Source: Silene latifolia (taxonomy: Eukaryota; Streptophyta; Magnoliopsida; Caryophyllales; Caryophyllaceae). From it: 64,000 bases of DNA. The notes under the pieces are model-generated. The model was given only the letters and a program-made list of their open reading frames with translations. It made no database searches and had not been told where the DNA came from. The stretch lies in contig NC_133530.1 in assembly GCF_048544455.1 (NCBI RefSeq), forward strand, positions 17,785,748 to 17,849,747. The letters run 5' to 3'. A program made the translations under genes and the position numbers. Each line of letters begins with the position of its first letter. The stretch's first letter is position 1. Below are positions 43,667 to 54,986 of the stretch, one piece after another.

Positions 43667-46159
43667 ATGTGTTCAGTTAGTTGCTCTTTAAATGATGAGT
43701 GTAACACTAAGTCCCCAAGTAGTCTACCTTGGAAAGAGATGTTTCGGTCTGCGTCTTTTCGGATGCCTAAGTCTGATCCTTTCTCAGTGACAGAAGATTA
43801 TAGTCTGGCTGAAGAGCCACAAGCAGCATGGCAGAGTACATCCTCTGAGGTACAGTCACTTATGGTTGTTACATTATTGATTGATTTTTTTTTTTTTTTT
43901 TTGACAGTTGGATAATTATTGATTGATTATGTAGAGTTTCTTTTCATTTGATTTTTTTTGTTTGAAAATGGAGTCGCGGAAGTTGTTTTACTATTTGTAG
44001 GTTTTGTTACTGAAGGGTTTTGAACTCAGGTCATGAGTCTCGTAAGAATTTAATTAATCATGACCTTGCTTTGAAGTTTAACAATGTTATATTTAGTCTC
44101 ATGATAGAATTCTGTGTGCTGTGTAATAATCCAAAAATAATTTGGAGTCGACTAACAGTTACTTTCGATAACAATGCCTTGCAGACAAGAGGAGGATTCC
44201 GCTCTTTATCACCAGACCATGATCCTCACTTCAATATCAACCTTGGTTCAGCCACTTCCCCTACTCGTCTGTCGCAAAAAACGTTTCAAACTGCTTCTGA
44301 CGATGCCAAAAACATAACAGAATGCTCGGAAATTGGAAAAATTGACTCTAACGAGAAACTTTCTCCTAGTCACAACACTTGGATGTTGATAGCAGCCTAT
44401 GTTACCTTAGCTCAAGCATTGCTAGCAGTTGTCATAGTGTTACTCCATGGAGTTTGGCAATTACTTGACGAATATCTTCATGCGATTCTATGGGCAGTCT
44501 TATGTTCAATCCCTCTAAGAGGAATCCAAGACGCACTTGTCGAGTTCTGGTCTGAGCCACTTAGACAAGGACTGACTAGTACATTCTTGGCCGTTCCTGT
44601 GGCTATTTTAAGGGCATTTGCTGATACAATCATAGATGCCCGCGATGTTTTTTCTTGGGTTGTATATGGGGAGAAGTTGGAAGAAACTGTCGTAAGGCCT
44701 GAGAAAAACGGGTTCTTAAGATTGGTTCGAAGACTTGTTTCCTTTAGTCTCTTTGTGTTTGCTTATGAACAGATTGGAAGATTTGGAGCTGTAACTCTGT
44801 TAGGGTTTGGGTTCGGGTTCATGTTTATCTCAAACCTGTCCCCTTCAACTATATCAGCTGTTTCGACATTGAGAAGCGACAGTTTCCGGCTAAAGAGAAG
44901 GAACAATAGATTAACTCTTAATAAGATTGGTGAAATTATAAGTCAGTGGATACTATCCAGGCTTAAAACCATCCTGGCAATCGGGTTAATTGTCGGAATG
45001 ATCATAGGAAGTCTTTCTGGTCTAGTTTTCTTCTCTTACCATATCGGTTCTGAGGGAAAAGACGCGATAGTATCCTTAAAATCTCGCATTCAGTACAATG
45101 ATTTAACAGAAAAGGTCGGAATCAAAAGATGGATCAGTGAAGATGAAGCTATGGAACTGATGGATTGGTATACAACCGAATGCTACGAGACATTATTACA
45201 ACAAATTGACATTTTCGCAGACAAGTACAACTTATCCGAACTCATTGAAATAGTCAAGCAATTTGTGATCACGAATACTTCAGAAACAAAATACACCTTT
45301 CGACTAAAAAATCTAATGGAAAAACCGGTTCTTGATAAAGCAAAATGCTTCGCGACTCAAGGAATGATCCTGTCATTCCGAGTATTGGCAAGTAGCAAGC
45401 TCATATTAGATATCATGGTCTCAGGAATTGCAGGAGTAATGCAATTTTTCCTGCAATTAACTGTTTTTTTCGGGGTTTTATACTACCTTCTTACATCAGA
45501 CTTCCGTGAGGTGACCGAGAAAGTCATGAAGGCTCTCCCAGTCAAAAACCCGGTCAAGAAACGATGTGTCGAGGCTCTGAACAATGCAATTTCAGGGGTG
45601 CTTTTAACCACAGTGGAAATAGCATTCTTTCAGGGGTGTTTTACTTGGTTACACTGCAGGCTTTTTTCGGTGCACTTTGTTTATATGTCAACTATGCTGT
45701 CCTTCATCAGTCCTTTGTTTCCTATATTCCCGGCTTGGTTTCCGTCTTTGCCAGGAGCTGTGGAGTTAGTATTGAATGGGAAATATGTGTTGGGGATTTG
45801 CTTTTTTGTAACTCATGTTGTGGTAATGGATTATGGAGCTTCTGAAATTGCAGAGTTTGTTCCGGGATATAGTGCTTATCTTACTGGTGTTAGCATCATT
45901 GGAGGAATGACATTATTTCCTTCAGCACTGGAGGTAATTCTACGCGCTTCATGATTTATTTTAACGGAAATTCTTAAATAAGATCGTTTTATAGAAAATT
46001 TTGTTAAATGTTCGCGTTTAATACCTTAGGGAATAATGTAATTTCTTTTCTGTCGTCCAGGGAGCAATAATGGGGCCTCTGATTACTACAGTCGTGATCG
46101 CCCTAAAAGATTTGTATACCGAGTTTGTTTTAAATGAATCAAAGGAACATAACGCGTAA
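43667..46159 (+). CDS. TMEM245-like (AI-2E transporter-like) multi-pass membrane protein
   Basis: Plant member of the family annotated as transmembrane protein 245 / C9orf5 (Arabidopsis AT5G55960), distantly related to bacterial AI-2E-type permeases. Transport activity in plants is unproven. Exons 43667-43849, 44185-45933 and 46061-46159 join in phase 0 and give 676 residues. The N-terminal tail carries [11 protein letters not shown], typical of the plant family. About eight hydrophobic segments follow ([37 protein letters not shown] and [18 protein letters not shown] among them). The C-terminal part [24 protein letters not shown] is the most conserved block. I chose the ATG at 43667 because it places LPW about 19 residues in, as in Arabidopsis; the ATG at 43598 is possible. 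The middle exon is unusually long (1749 bases). Stop TAA at 46157-46159. Confidence 0.9.
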
Positions 46160-46646
46160 GAACTGCCTTGCTTTGGTCCTGATATCGGAATCACCATAAA
46201 AAATGCTTCTAGTTATCAATTTTCCGGTTAACAAGCAAGGACTTCAACCGCGGGTGCTAATGGTGAATCTTAATTGCAATTAGTCTTCTGTAAGGCGGTT
46301 TTATGCTAATATAATGCAAACCAGATCAGGTTACCTAGAAATCTAGAATATGACACATGGATGTTAAAAAGTACCCGTAGTTATCAAATGATCTGTTTCA
46401 CAATATACTTGTATAAAACCGCTTTTATATATTTGTGTTTTAGTTTCACTTACTATAATGATTGATCCATTCAACCAAATCAAAACCCAAATACTAACTA
46501 CTTTCTTAACCTCAATTTCTTCCATACTTACTATGCACTTAGTTATGTAGTTGTTGGAAGAACAAAACCAATAGCTTTCTAGTCTTAATCTCTTAAATTA
46601 ATATTAATATTTGTCAGGCCAACAATTGTTTATTTTATTATTATGC

Positions 46647-46678
<32 letters not shown>

Positions 46679-46939
46679 TGTCAATTTTCTGATGAAATCT
46701 TACCAATTCCTCTAATAAGTAGTGGTAGAACATAACTTCTAAACTTGTCTTCATGTCAAAGTAAAGAGGTGTTGGGTTGTTGGTCACCATCTAAAACCCA
46801 ACTTCACCTTCCTATCTTATACCTCAAACATCGTTCCCCCTTCAACTTACGTTCAAAAACTCGATATATAAAATACAACATACAAATTGTCATCAACTCA
46901 ATCCTTGAAAAGTCTCATTTTTTTTTTTTAATATAAATA
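46160..46939. other. Intergenic region with a (TTTA)n microsatellite
   Basis: No gene seen. A TTTA repeat of about eight units lies at 46648-46679. The segment before 46940 has a T-rich stretch and ATATAAATA close to the ATG (about 46931), which is too near to be the TATA box of a leader of normal length. Confidence 0.45.
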
Positions 46940-48165
46940 ATGACTTTGTGTTTGTCGAACGATGTATCATTCTCGACAATAAGGCAATTTCACAGTGATG
47001 TTCGACATGAAGATGAAGAAGAAAGACGGGCATTTACGAGTAATACGACAAGTGATCGACGACAAGCTGAGCAAGGGTCAATGTTGGTAAGAATGGCAAT
47101 GAGGGTGTCAAGGGCAAAATGGTTTACATTCCTTAGAAGAATATTTCATTATCAAAACGGGTCGAATTCTCCTCTTGGACCAAACCCGTTTAACTCGAGT
47201 AGTTGGATGATTATGGAATTTTTAACACTTGTGTCACAAATTTGTGTAACGTTGATCGTTCTTTCCGTCTCTAAGGCGGAAAGACCCGTTTGGCCTATGA
47301 GGTTATGGGTTATCGGGTACGATTTAGGTTGTGTTATGAGCCTTCTTATGCTTTATTGGAGATATGTACATTACCATATTAGGCAAAGAGAAAATGGAAT
47401 TAGCCTTAATAATTTGGAACAACAATGCACCACCGACGACTCGAGGTAATATTCATACTAATAATTATACTACATTTTCGTAAGTACTTAATTTTATCGA
47501 CTCAAGAATATAAGTCGTTAATTCCTTATTATATATGTACGTATTTGCATGTAAACAATGTTACCACCAGGTGACAGTATCTTAATATTCATAATTATAC
47601 TACATTTTCGTAAGTACTTAATTTGATTGACTCGAGAATATAAGTCGTTAAGTCCTATTACATGTACGTATTTACATATAAACAATATTACCACCAGGTG
47701 ACAGTATCTCATAATCTCGGGTTTAATTTGGATGCATGTTTGTTTTGAGCAGGAATTTGGAGTTGGTGAGCAAATGCAAGGCATCATTAGACTTATTTTT
47801 CGCAATGTGGTTTGTGGTGGGCAATGTATGGGTATTCGACACTCGATTCGGATCCTTTAATGGAGCTCCAAAGTTGAACATCCTATGCATTTTAATCTTA
47901 GTTTGGAATGCCATAACTTATTCATTCCCTTTTTTGCTTTTTATACTACTTTGCATTTTTGTGCCATTAATTAGTGGATTAATTGGATATAATATGAGTT
48001 TGGGTTCAGCTGAAAAAGGAGCATCACATGATCAAATCTCTAAGTTAATTTGTTGGAGGTTTAAAGATGTTGATGGTGGTTTAGAGGGTGGTAATTCCTC
48101 CTTTGCTATTGACAATCCGGTATGTCATTTCTTTCCCGGCGGTTAGTCTCTTGTAAAACCGTTTA

Positions 48166-48201
<36 letters not shown>

Positions 48202-49426
48202 TCATATTAGTTTAGATGAGAAATCGAAACCTAAATGGCTAAGTAACAACTTCGCGGTATATTTTCCATTTTTAAATATCACAATGGTTTTTCTAAAATT
48301 TCTTTTATAAAAAACGTACTTGTTGATTTGACTTATTAAAAGAAAAAACCCGTCGTTGCATGCAAAATTACAGCAAGAGGATTATACATCTGATGTATTA
48401 CCTCTAATTCTATAGTTTCTGAGCATTATAATAAAGTTTTTGAGTTTTGTTTTAAAGTTTCTGAGTTTCACTATGAAGTTTCTGAATTTTTCACTTAAAC
48501 ATTAAGCTCTAAAAAATTACAATAAAACTCAAAAATATTACACATAAGTTTAGTTAAATTTTAGTTTTGACGGAAAAATATTAAAATCTAGTAACTTATA
48601 AACTTTAATATGCTCAAAAAAATACACATATGCTCAAAAACAAATAAAATTTGAGATAATAAGCTCAAAAAAAATACATATATGCTCAAAAAACAAAAAA
48701 GTTGGAGGTAGTTTATCCGATGTATGTTCCTTTTTCTCGCAAAATTAGCTTATAAGATAAGTACATTTTAATCGGGAATTTAAAATAGGGTTATTTCATA
48801 ACAATAATCCATCTTATTGGTGGTCTTCAATAATCACTCTATCCTATCAATAATGCCAATTAAATCCAACCTAAGCACCGTACATTCTAATAACGAACCA
48901 GCTGATATTTTTTGAAGTTTATGTTGGAATATTTGATAGTTTTTGGACAACCTAGCTGGTATATGTGAAGTTTATGTGTAATATTTTCAAATGATGAATC
49001 AAGAACTTGGTTTATTTGATACACATAAACATCACAAAATATCAGCTAGTTCGTTATTAGAAGGTATGGTATTTAGGTTGGATTTAATTGAGATTATTGA
49101 TAAGATGGAGTGATTATTGCAGACCACCAATAGAATGGATTATTGTTATAAAATAACCCTATAATTTGAGTTGTATGATTTATTATATGGTTTCGAACAA
49201 ATGTTATTGTATTACTATTAGTAATAGACATATTTGAAATAAACATAATTACAAACAAAGCTTGAACTTAATTTTGCAGGATTGTTGCATATGCCTAACC
49301 AAATACAAGGAAAAGGAAGAGATTAGACAATTACCATGTTCTCATATTTTTCACAAAAATTGTGTGGATCAATGGCTTGGGATGATATCATGTTGTCCTT
49401 TATGTAAGCAAGGGTTAGAAAGATGA
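46940..49426 (+). CDS. Membrane-anchored RING-H2 E3 ubiquitin ligase (At4g11680/At1g12760-like)
   Basis: Probable ubiquitin ligase of the plant family typified by At1g12760, At4g11680 and At1g63170. These proteins are multi-pass membrane proteins with a C-terminal RING. Exons 46940-47445, 47753-48119 and 49280-49426 give 339 residues. Membrane spans are visible at about 92-115, 120-140, 180-200 and 215-245. The RING is at 293-336: CCIC, then PCSHIFHKNC and CPLC, giving C-x2-C...C-x-H-x2-H-x2-C...C-x2-C, the H2 type with all eight ligands. The protein ends soon after (QGLER). The third exon, holding the whole RING, is separated by a 1.16-kb intron with a poly(A) run and a MITE. The substrate is unknown. 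The family call is strong. Confidence 0.92.
47448..47708 (+). repeat. Tandem duplication filling intron 1 of the RING gene
   Basis: A block of about 130 bases (AATATTCATA..AATTATACTACATTTTCGTAAGTACTTAATTT to ACCACCAGGTGACAGTATC) occurs twice in a row, starting immediately after the donor site. About 90 percent identical. Confidence 0.75.
48167..48199 (+). repeat. Poly(A) run in intron 2 of the RING gene
   Basis: 33 consecutive A. It may mark the 3' end of a decayed retroposed sequence, but no target duplication was recognised. Confidence 0.8.
48788..49159. mobile_element. MITE in intron 2 of the RING gene
   Basis: 372 bases with terminal inverted repeats of about 95 bases (GGGTTATTTCATAACAATAATCC and its near complement), flanked by TA on both sides. 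Subterminal blocks ATAATC.CTCTATCCTATCAATAAT repeat. Whether it is Tc1/Mariner-type or Mutator-type with a decayed duplication is not clear. Confidence 0.65.
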
Positions 49427-49703
49427 AAGATTATTAATGTCTTTTTTTTTATACCTTTCAAGTTAATTCGGATCCGAGCTGAGTAGAATCTTTGGTTATC
49501 GATCTCCATTTTGACACCCTAATTTTTCTAAGGGTAACATATTTGCAAAATATATATGTATATGTACAGTCAAAGAATACCAATGTAGTTTATAGTAATA
49601 TATGTTTCGTGCCCGGTTAAGTATTTTTATGTTCCTAATTGTGGAATTGTAATCCAAATATTCTGTATCGTTTATCAACGACAATAGAAGTTAAACTCTA
49701 AAC
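49427..49703. other. 3' flank of the RING gene
   Basis: Presumed 3' UTR and short intergenic sequence. Ends at the 5-base target TAAAC of the next LTR element. Nothing else recognised. Confidence 0.4.
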
Positions 49704-51092
49704 TGTAAGAATTATGAGAAAGGTTTGAATATCATTAGAATTGCATGAGTTACATGGATGAATAATAATACATATATATAGTGATCTACAAACAATAGAA
49801 AACTAACCTAATACAACTTGATGGGGCATATTCTGCACCGCTGACCAAGTCAACACATTGAGCAAGGTCAAAGATATCCACAGCAAAGTCAACGACTTAG
49901 ACAGTCTAGCCGATGCAACCCATCGGCCTGTCACCTGGGTCTCGGCTAGGCAATTAGCCAGCCGGGATACATATCCGCGAACTCATATCCAAGACCCCTC
50001 GGCGGTGAGTCAACAGGGCCCGCCGGCCTGCCATGGGTCCCTCGGCCAAGGGGTAGATCAGTCTTTCCACCTGCTAGCCACTTGGCCACTACGTGACAAA
50101 AGGTGAAAGTCTATAAATACTCCTCAACCTTCATTGAGGAAAGGATCCACAATTTAGCCTAAGAATCACTATTCATCTGGTAATATCTTTCTTATCTCTC
50201 TACAATACATCCTTAGCCAAGTAACAACAACTTACCTCTCTAAGTTTACTGACTTGAGCGTCGGAGTGAGTACGCTCGGCCAAAGCCGAGCCCTCAGTTT
50301 GTTCATCGTTTCAGGAGACCGCAAGGAGGATTCAAGCAAAGACGTCATTCTACAAGCCACGGGTGGTAACAATACTTGCTCTGGAATTACACCCGGAACA
50401 CAACTAACTAGCCGTAATACAAAAGATATGGGTATACAAATATTTAGGAAAATATAATCAATGAGAATAACAAATGATCCTGAGTATATTAACAATATAA
50501 GGTGGAGATTACGTAAGATATGAGTCAATCCTTGAATATTCTTATCATGCCCCCGCAAGATGGACGTACTGAAGGTGAGGCCGATCTTGGACACGAGTGA
50601 GGAGAATTGAGCATGTGGAGGGTGATTATTTATGGGATATTGGGCAGGAGATGCGGGGATGCCACGGCGTGGGTTTGGTGGTGAAAGGAGATGCTTGGGT
50701 GTGTGACTGGGAACGACTACCAAGACTGGTAGATGAGGTACGAGTATGATGCGAACAAGGAAAGGCAAAGGAGAAGTGGCGGTGATCGTCTAAGGTATAG
50801 GGCTTCGCCGATGGTGTCGTAAAGTGGTGAAGCAATGGTGGTTCATTGGCGGTCAGACTACCAAAGTCATGTGCCAAAGTGGGTGAATGGGGCCATTGGC
50901 CATGTTTAAGTATGCCCTAACCCCTAAGGCGTAGGGTAGGATTGGTAGTGAATAATCTTTTTTTTTTTTTTGTTGTTGTAAACACTGCAAAGAGAAATAG
51001 TTTCATTGGAGTAAGGTTAATTTAAAAGTGGGGTTATGCATGCATAGAGAAGAGTTGTAGAGGGAAAACGGTGAAGATTGTTATTAGGAGTG

Positions 51093-51131
<39 letters not shown>

Positions 51132-52535
51132 GATAAAAATGAAAAAGCTTGAGAAATTTTCATAGAAATAGTGAAGTTTAGGAGTTTGTACCGGTTTTTA
51201 CGGTGGTTAAAATATGAGATGTGGGGTTTAGTTGCCATGGTCAAAATATAATGGTAGGTGTATGTGATTTGAAGAAATCAGAAGGAATTGGTGATCCGCA
51301 CAAAGGGTTGGTAATCATCGTTAATTGTTGGGACAAACAGAGATGACTAGATTTGAGCGTGTGGCTGAGAGAGTTGTGGCCAGGTTTAAAGGGGTGTTCG
51401 AGAGGACAATAAGGTTAAAGGTGGTCGTGTGAATGACTAAGTTTGTAAAAGGGCGGACTTGTGAGTAGTGGCCAAAATTATAAGGGGTGGCCAAATTGGC
51501 GACAAAGTTTTTGAGGGGTGGTCAAACAGTTGACCAAGTCGGTGATGCCAGGTAGCCGGAGGTGTCGTGTTGATCGTGTAGACAGTCGGAGGAGGAGGTG
51601 TCGAAATATGCTCAAGTTAAGACGGTTTTTCGAAAAATAAAGTGTGTTTTGCGACGGTCTTTGCTGAGGTCGTTGGAGGGTCAAACGGTAACGAAAATCC
51701 GAGGTTTTGGATGTTTTGGAATCGTGAGATTACAAATTTTGTGAATATGGGAAGAGTCGGGGTCTTTGATAGCCTTAAAAGGTGCGAAAAAGGGCGATAA
51801 CAGGCCTAGTCAAAAACTCTGTTTTCGAAAACAGAGCAGTTTCTGTTCGTTTTGGCCAGGACTTTGGGTACGATTTTCGAGGGTTTTAAGCTCGGGTGAT
51901 AATGGGAGGTGTCAATGTGGGTTGTAGCAAGGTGGTCGAATGATGGTACCACGGTGGTTGTGAATGGTGACGATTGATGACGGGTTGGAATTTTTTTTTT
52001 TTTAATGGAGGTGTGATGTATGGTTTGTTTCGATTCCGGTTATGCGTTTGATGCAGGTGGGACTCGTGGTTGCGTGACTAAGGAGTATGGTCTGTTTATG
52101 AGGTGGAGTGACGATGGTGGTGGTGAGACGGTCGATTTTGGTGATCACGGTGGTGAATTGTGGTGATGCGTAGAAGGTGTAGGTTTGATGCAATTCTTGG
52201 GGTAAGAGTGGTGGGTAGCGGAAGAGGATCAACTCTTAAGGCGTTAACCTTTATCAAGAGCACGAGGCTCTGATACCATGTGAGAATTATGAGAAAGGTT
52301 TGAATATCATTAGAATTGCATGAGTTACATGGATGAATAATAATACATATATATAGTGATCTACAAATAATAGAAAACTAACCTAATACAACTAACTAGC
52401 CGTAATACAAAAGATATGGGTATACAAATATTTAGGAAAATATAATCAATGAGAATAACAAATGATCCTGAGTATATTAACAATATAAGGTGGAGATTAC
52501 GTAAGATATGAGTCAATCCTTGAATATTCTTATCA
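49704..52535 (-). mobile_element. Non-autonomous LTR element (no recognisable gag-pol), with a solo Tat LTR inside one LTR
   Basis: LTRs of 257 bases: 52279-52535 (5' on the minus strand) and 49704-50547 (3', split by the solo LTR), flanked by TAAAC at 49699-49703 and 52536-52540. On the minus strand TGGTATCAGAGC follows the 5' LTR directly, a Met-tRNA primer-binding site. A G-rich tract (TTGCGGGGGCA) precedes the 3' LTR. The LTRs differ at only about two positions, so the insertion is young. The 1.7-kb interior has no protein I recognise. It includes a run of about 33 T (51098-51130) and GC-richer stretches. It lacks coding domains, so it depended on another element. Confidence 0.88.
49819..50400 (+). 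repeat. Solo LTR of the Tat family, inside another LTR
   Basis: 582 bases, TGATGGGGCATATTC ... CACCCGGAACA, flanked by CAACT (49814-49818 and 50401-50405). The partner LTR at 52279-52535 has one CAACT at the same place, giving a perfect empty site. It is closer in structure to the solo LTR at 14931 than to the LTRs of the full element, because both keep the 60-base segment. Confidence 0.93.
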
Positions 52536-52818
52536 TAAACTGCTAAAGGTTTATTAGAATTCTCATGTAAGAGTTATATAAAATATATCGGTTTCTAAAC
52601 TTTGGAAATTTTGAAGATTTTTGTGTTAATAACGTGATGTAATAGAACTCGGAAATCATTTTTTCATAGATTGACGAATTGTTCACCTTGAATCAATTTT
52701 TTTCTCGATCATACATTAGAAAAAGTGAACCTATTCAAAGTTTCATACCAACTTAAATCATATTCTTTTGAACTTAAAATCACACATTTAAATTTAGTTC
52801 ACCAAAATTATTTGTTGA

Positions 52819-53782
52819 TGTTAGGGTGCAAACCCTTGTCCCACATCGGTAGAATAAAGATGGAAGATCATCTTTATAAGTGTCTACAAAATATAATAGT
52901 ACGAGGCCTTTTGGGAAGGAGCCCAAGAGTAAATCCGTGAGGGCTTGGCCCAAAGCGGACAATATCGTACTATTATGGACAGTGGATACAGATGCAGCAG
53001 AGGCCCAACACGGGATATTCACGCTTCCGCACAACAAGTGGTATCAGAGCCCAAGGTTCGACTTGGGCTAGACACGAGGATTCATCAGCAGGCCCAAGAC
53101 TTGAAGTTGTACACTGTAAGGCATGGAACTCCTAGCTCGAGGGTGAGTCCTTGAGCAGGCCCGATTCAGGGTTAAATGGATGAAAGGCGTTATAGGTCTT
53201 CCGGGACAAAGACCATTTGTGTACTAGAACTGTTGATCATGTGGACCCTTATCAGATTGGGTGCCACAGGTCTGGTGGGTCCTTTCCAGGTTGGATGCCA
53301 GAGACCGTTTGTGTTCTAGGACTTCTGAAGTGACGGACCCGGTCCAGGGTATATTGGATGCAGAGGATGTTCGATATGCATGTGTAGCAAATCCCCAAGA
53401 AGGGCACATGGACGGCTCGTGGTAGCATGGTGTGTCGGCTAAGGGGAGGTTATCAAGACTTGTGATGTTTCGGGTGTCTAGAAGTTGGGGCTGTAGAGTG
53501 GGAGAGTCTTCCATGGAGGTCAAGGTCCGAGTCAAGATGATGGTCCTTGGTTTGAGGAGAGGATTGTTAGGGTGCAAACCCTTGTCCCACATCGGTAGAA
53601 TAAAGATGGAAGATCATCTTTATAAGTGTCTACAAAATATAATAGTACGAGGCCTTTTGGGAAGGAGCCCAAGAGTAAATCCGTGAGGGCTTGGCCCAAA
53701 GCGGACAATATCGTACTATTATGGACAGTGGATACAGATGCAGCAGAGGCCCAACACGAGATATTCACGCTTCCGCACAACA
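52819..53782 (+). mobile_element. TRIM (terminal-repeat retrotransposon in miniature)
   Basis: 964 bases. Two 218-base LTRs (52819-53036 and 53565-53782), TGTTAGGGTGCAAACCC ... CCGCACAACA, differ at one position. The target duplication GTTGA lies at 52814-52818 and 53783-53787. AGTGGTATCAGAGCCC after the first LTR is the Met-tRNA primer-binding site, and TTTGAGGAGAGGA before the second is the purine tract. No coding. A whole-looking and very young insertion. Confidence 0.93.
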
Positions 53783-53787
53783 GTTGA

Positions 53788-54865
53788 AGCTTTGAAGGAG
53801 TTGGAGCTCATGGTACTAAAAGTAACAAAATCATCCTAAATGGATTACAATTATTCACAAATAGAAAGGATCAATATCAACGATAATATGGTTATGGTCG
53901 CTAAAAGACGAACTAAATAAAATATTTGATGTCAACGATACGGTTATCAAATATACATAAACAAACACGAGAAAATTGATCTTACATACAATGATTCGGT
54001 CTTATTTAATCACAATAAATCTTTGTTAAGATTGTTAAAATTAGAAGCTAGATGAAAAAAATACATCTTTAGAACTATTAATATTCTCGAAAGTAAATGA
54101 GTACAACCAAATACAATTCACACTTTTACAATAAGTCCATAATCTCAAACGACAATTTATGATTCATGGGCACTGCGGCCCAGCCCGTACTCGTGGTACT
54201 CGTGGGCCGTTATTTTCCAACCCGGCTAGCTCGTGTGTCAGCCCAACCCAGCCCGCCTCTTCACCCGGGCCGGGCTAGTGCCAGAGATTTTCGGCCCAGC
54301 TGCGGTTTGGCCCGGTAAAATATTGAAAAAACACAAAAAAAAAAAAACACTATATGGCCGGGCTCGAGTCAGAGAATATGGAACGCAGTCCGGCTCGGCA
54401 CAACCCGGCCTCTATTTAGTGTCAGGCTTGGGCCATGAACCGCCAGCCCAGCCCACCCCCAGCCCGGCTCGGTTCACCGCACAACCCAACTCGTACCTAC
54501 ACCTGGCAAAATCGATCGACCTGACATCTGAACTGAAGATTCGAACTTAACCCGATCCTGAATTGACTCGTACTTATATGACCAGATGCAGTTGGTCTCC
54601 CTTCAAGTGGGCCATTTTGGTCTTTTCCATAAAAACAAAATTTTGATACCATTTTACCGCCAAATTTAATTACTTTTGAAAAACAAGTTATCATAGGCTG
54701 TAAAACTATATATGCTAACTAGCTTGATCATTGTGGTTACATTTGACCATAAAATGATCATAAAAATTTTTAATAGACGAAAATGGTCCGTCTAAAACAA
54801 GAATACGTGGATGGATGAGCCCACCTGAATATTTATTGTTGCATATTGATTGATAGACAGTGATA
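53788..54865. other. Intergenic region with a 'cccagcccg'-type repeat
   Basis: About 54165-54500 is rich in GCCCAGCCC, CCCGGC and GGGCCG words in an otherwise AT-rich region. Such word-rich tracts occur in non-autonomous DNA transposons of plants, but no end repeats were resolved. The rest shows no gene. Confidence 0.4.
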
Positions 54866-54986
54866 GGGCGTCACCGGGTGACGCCCAAATTGGGTATCAC
54901 CCTCTCACATGCATTCTTAATTAAAGGGTTTCCACTCACCCCATGTAAGAGGGTGGCGCCCAAATTGAGTATCACCCGGTGACGCC
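54866..54986. mobile_element. Small foldback MITE with palindromic ends
   Basis: About 121 bases. It begins with the perfect palindrome GGGCGTCACC-G-GGTGACGCCC-like block (54866-54886) and ends with GGTGGCGCCC...ATCACCCGGTGACGCC in inverted order, so each end is itself palindromic and the ends also pair with each other over about 45 bases. No clear target duplication. Confidence 0.55.

Noticed and set aside
48122-48310. Open frame with a poly-lysine tract
   Set aside because: It arises from the poly(A) run in an intron of the RING gene.
50626-52232. Several minus-strand frames in the interior of the non-autonomous LTR element
   Set aside because: Each is short and Pro/His/Thr-rich by composition, with no retroelement domain, so I do not call genes.
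54233-54550. 105-codon frame rich in Pro/Ala/Gly
   Set aside because: It reflects a tract of repeated GCCCAGCCC-like words and is not a protein gene.
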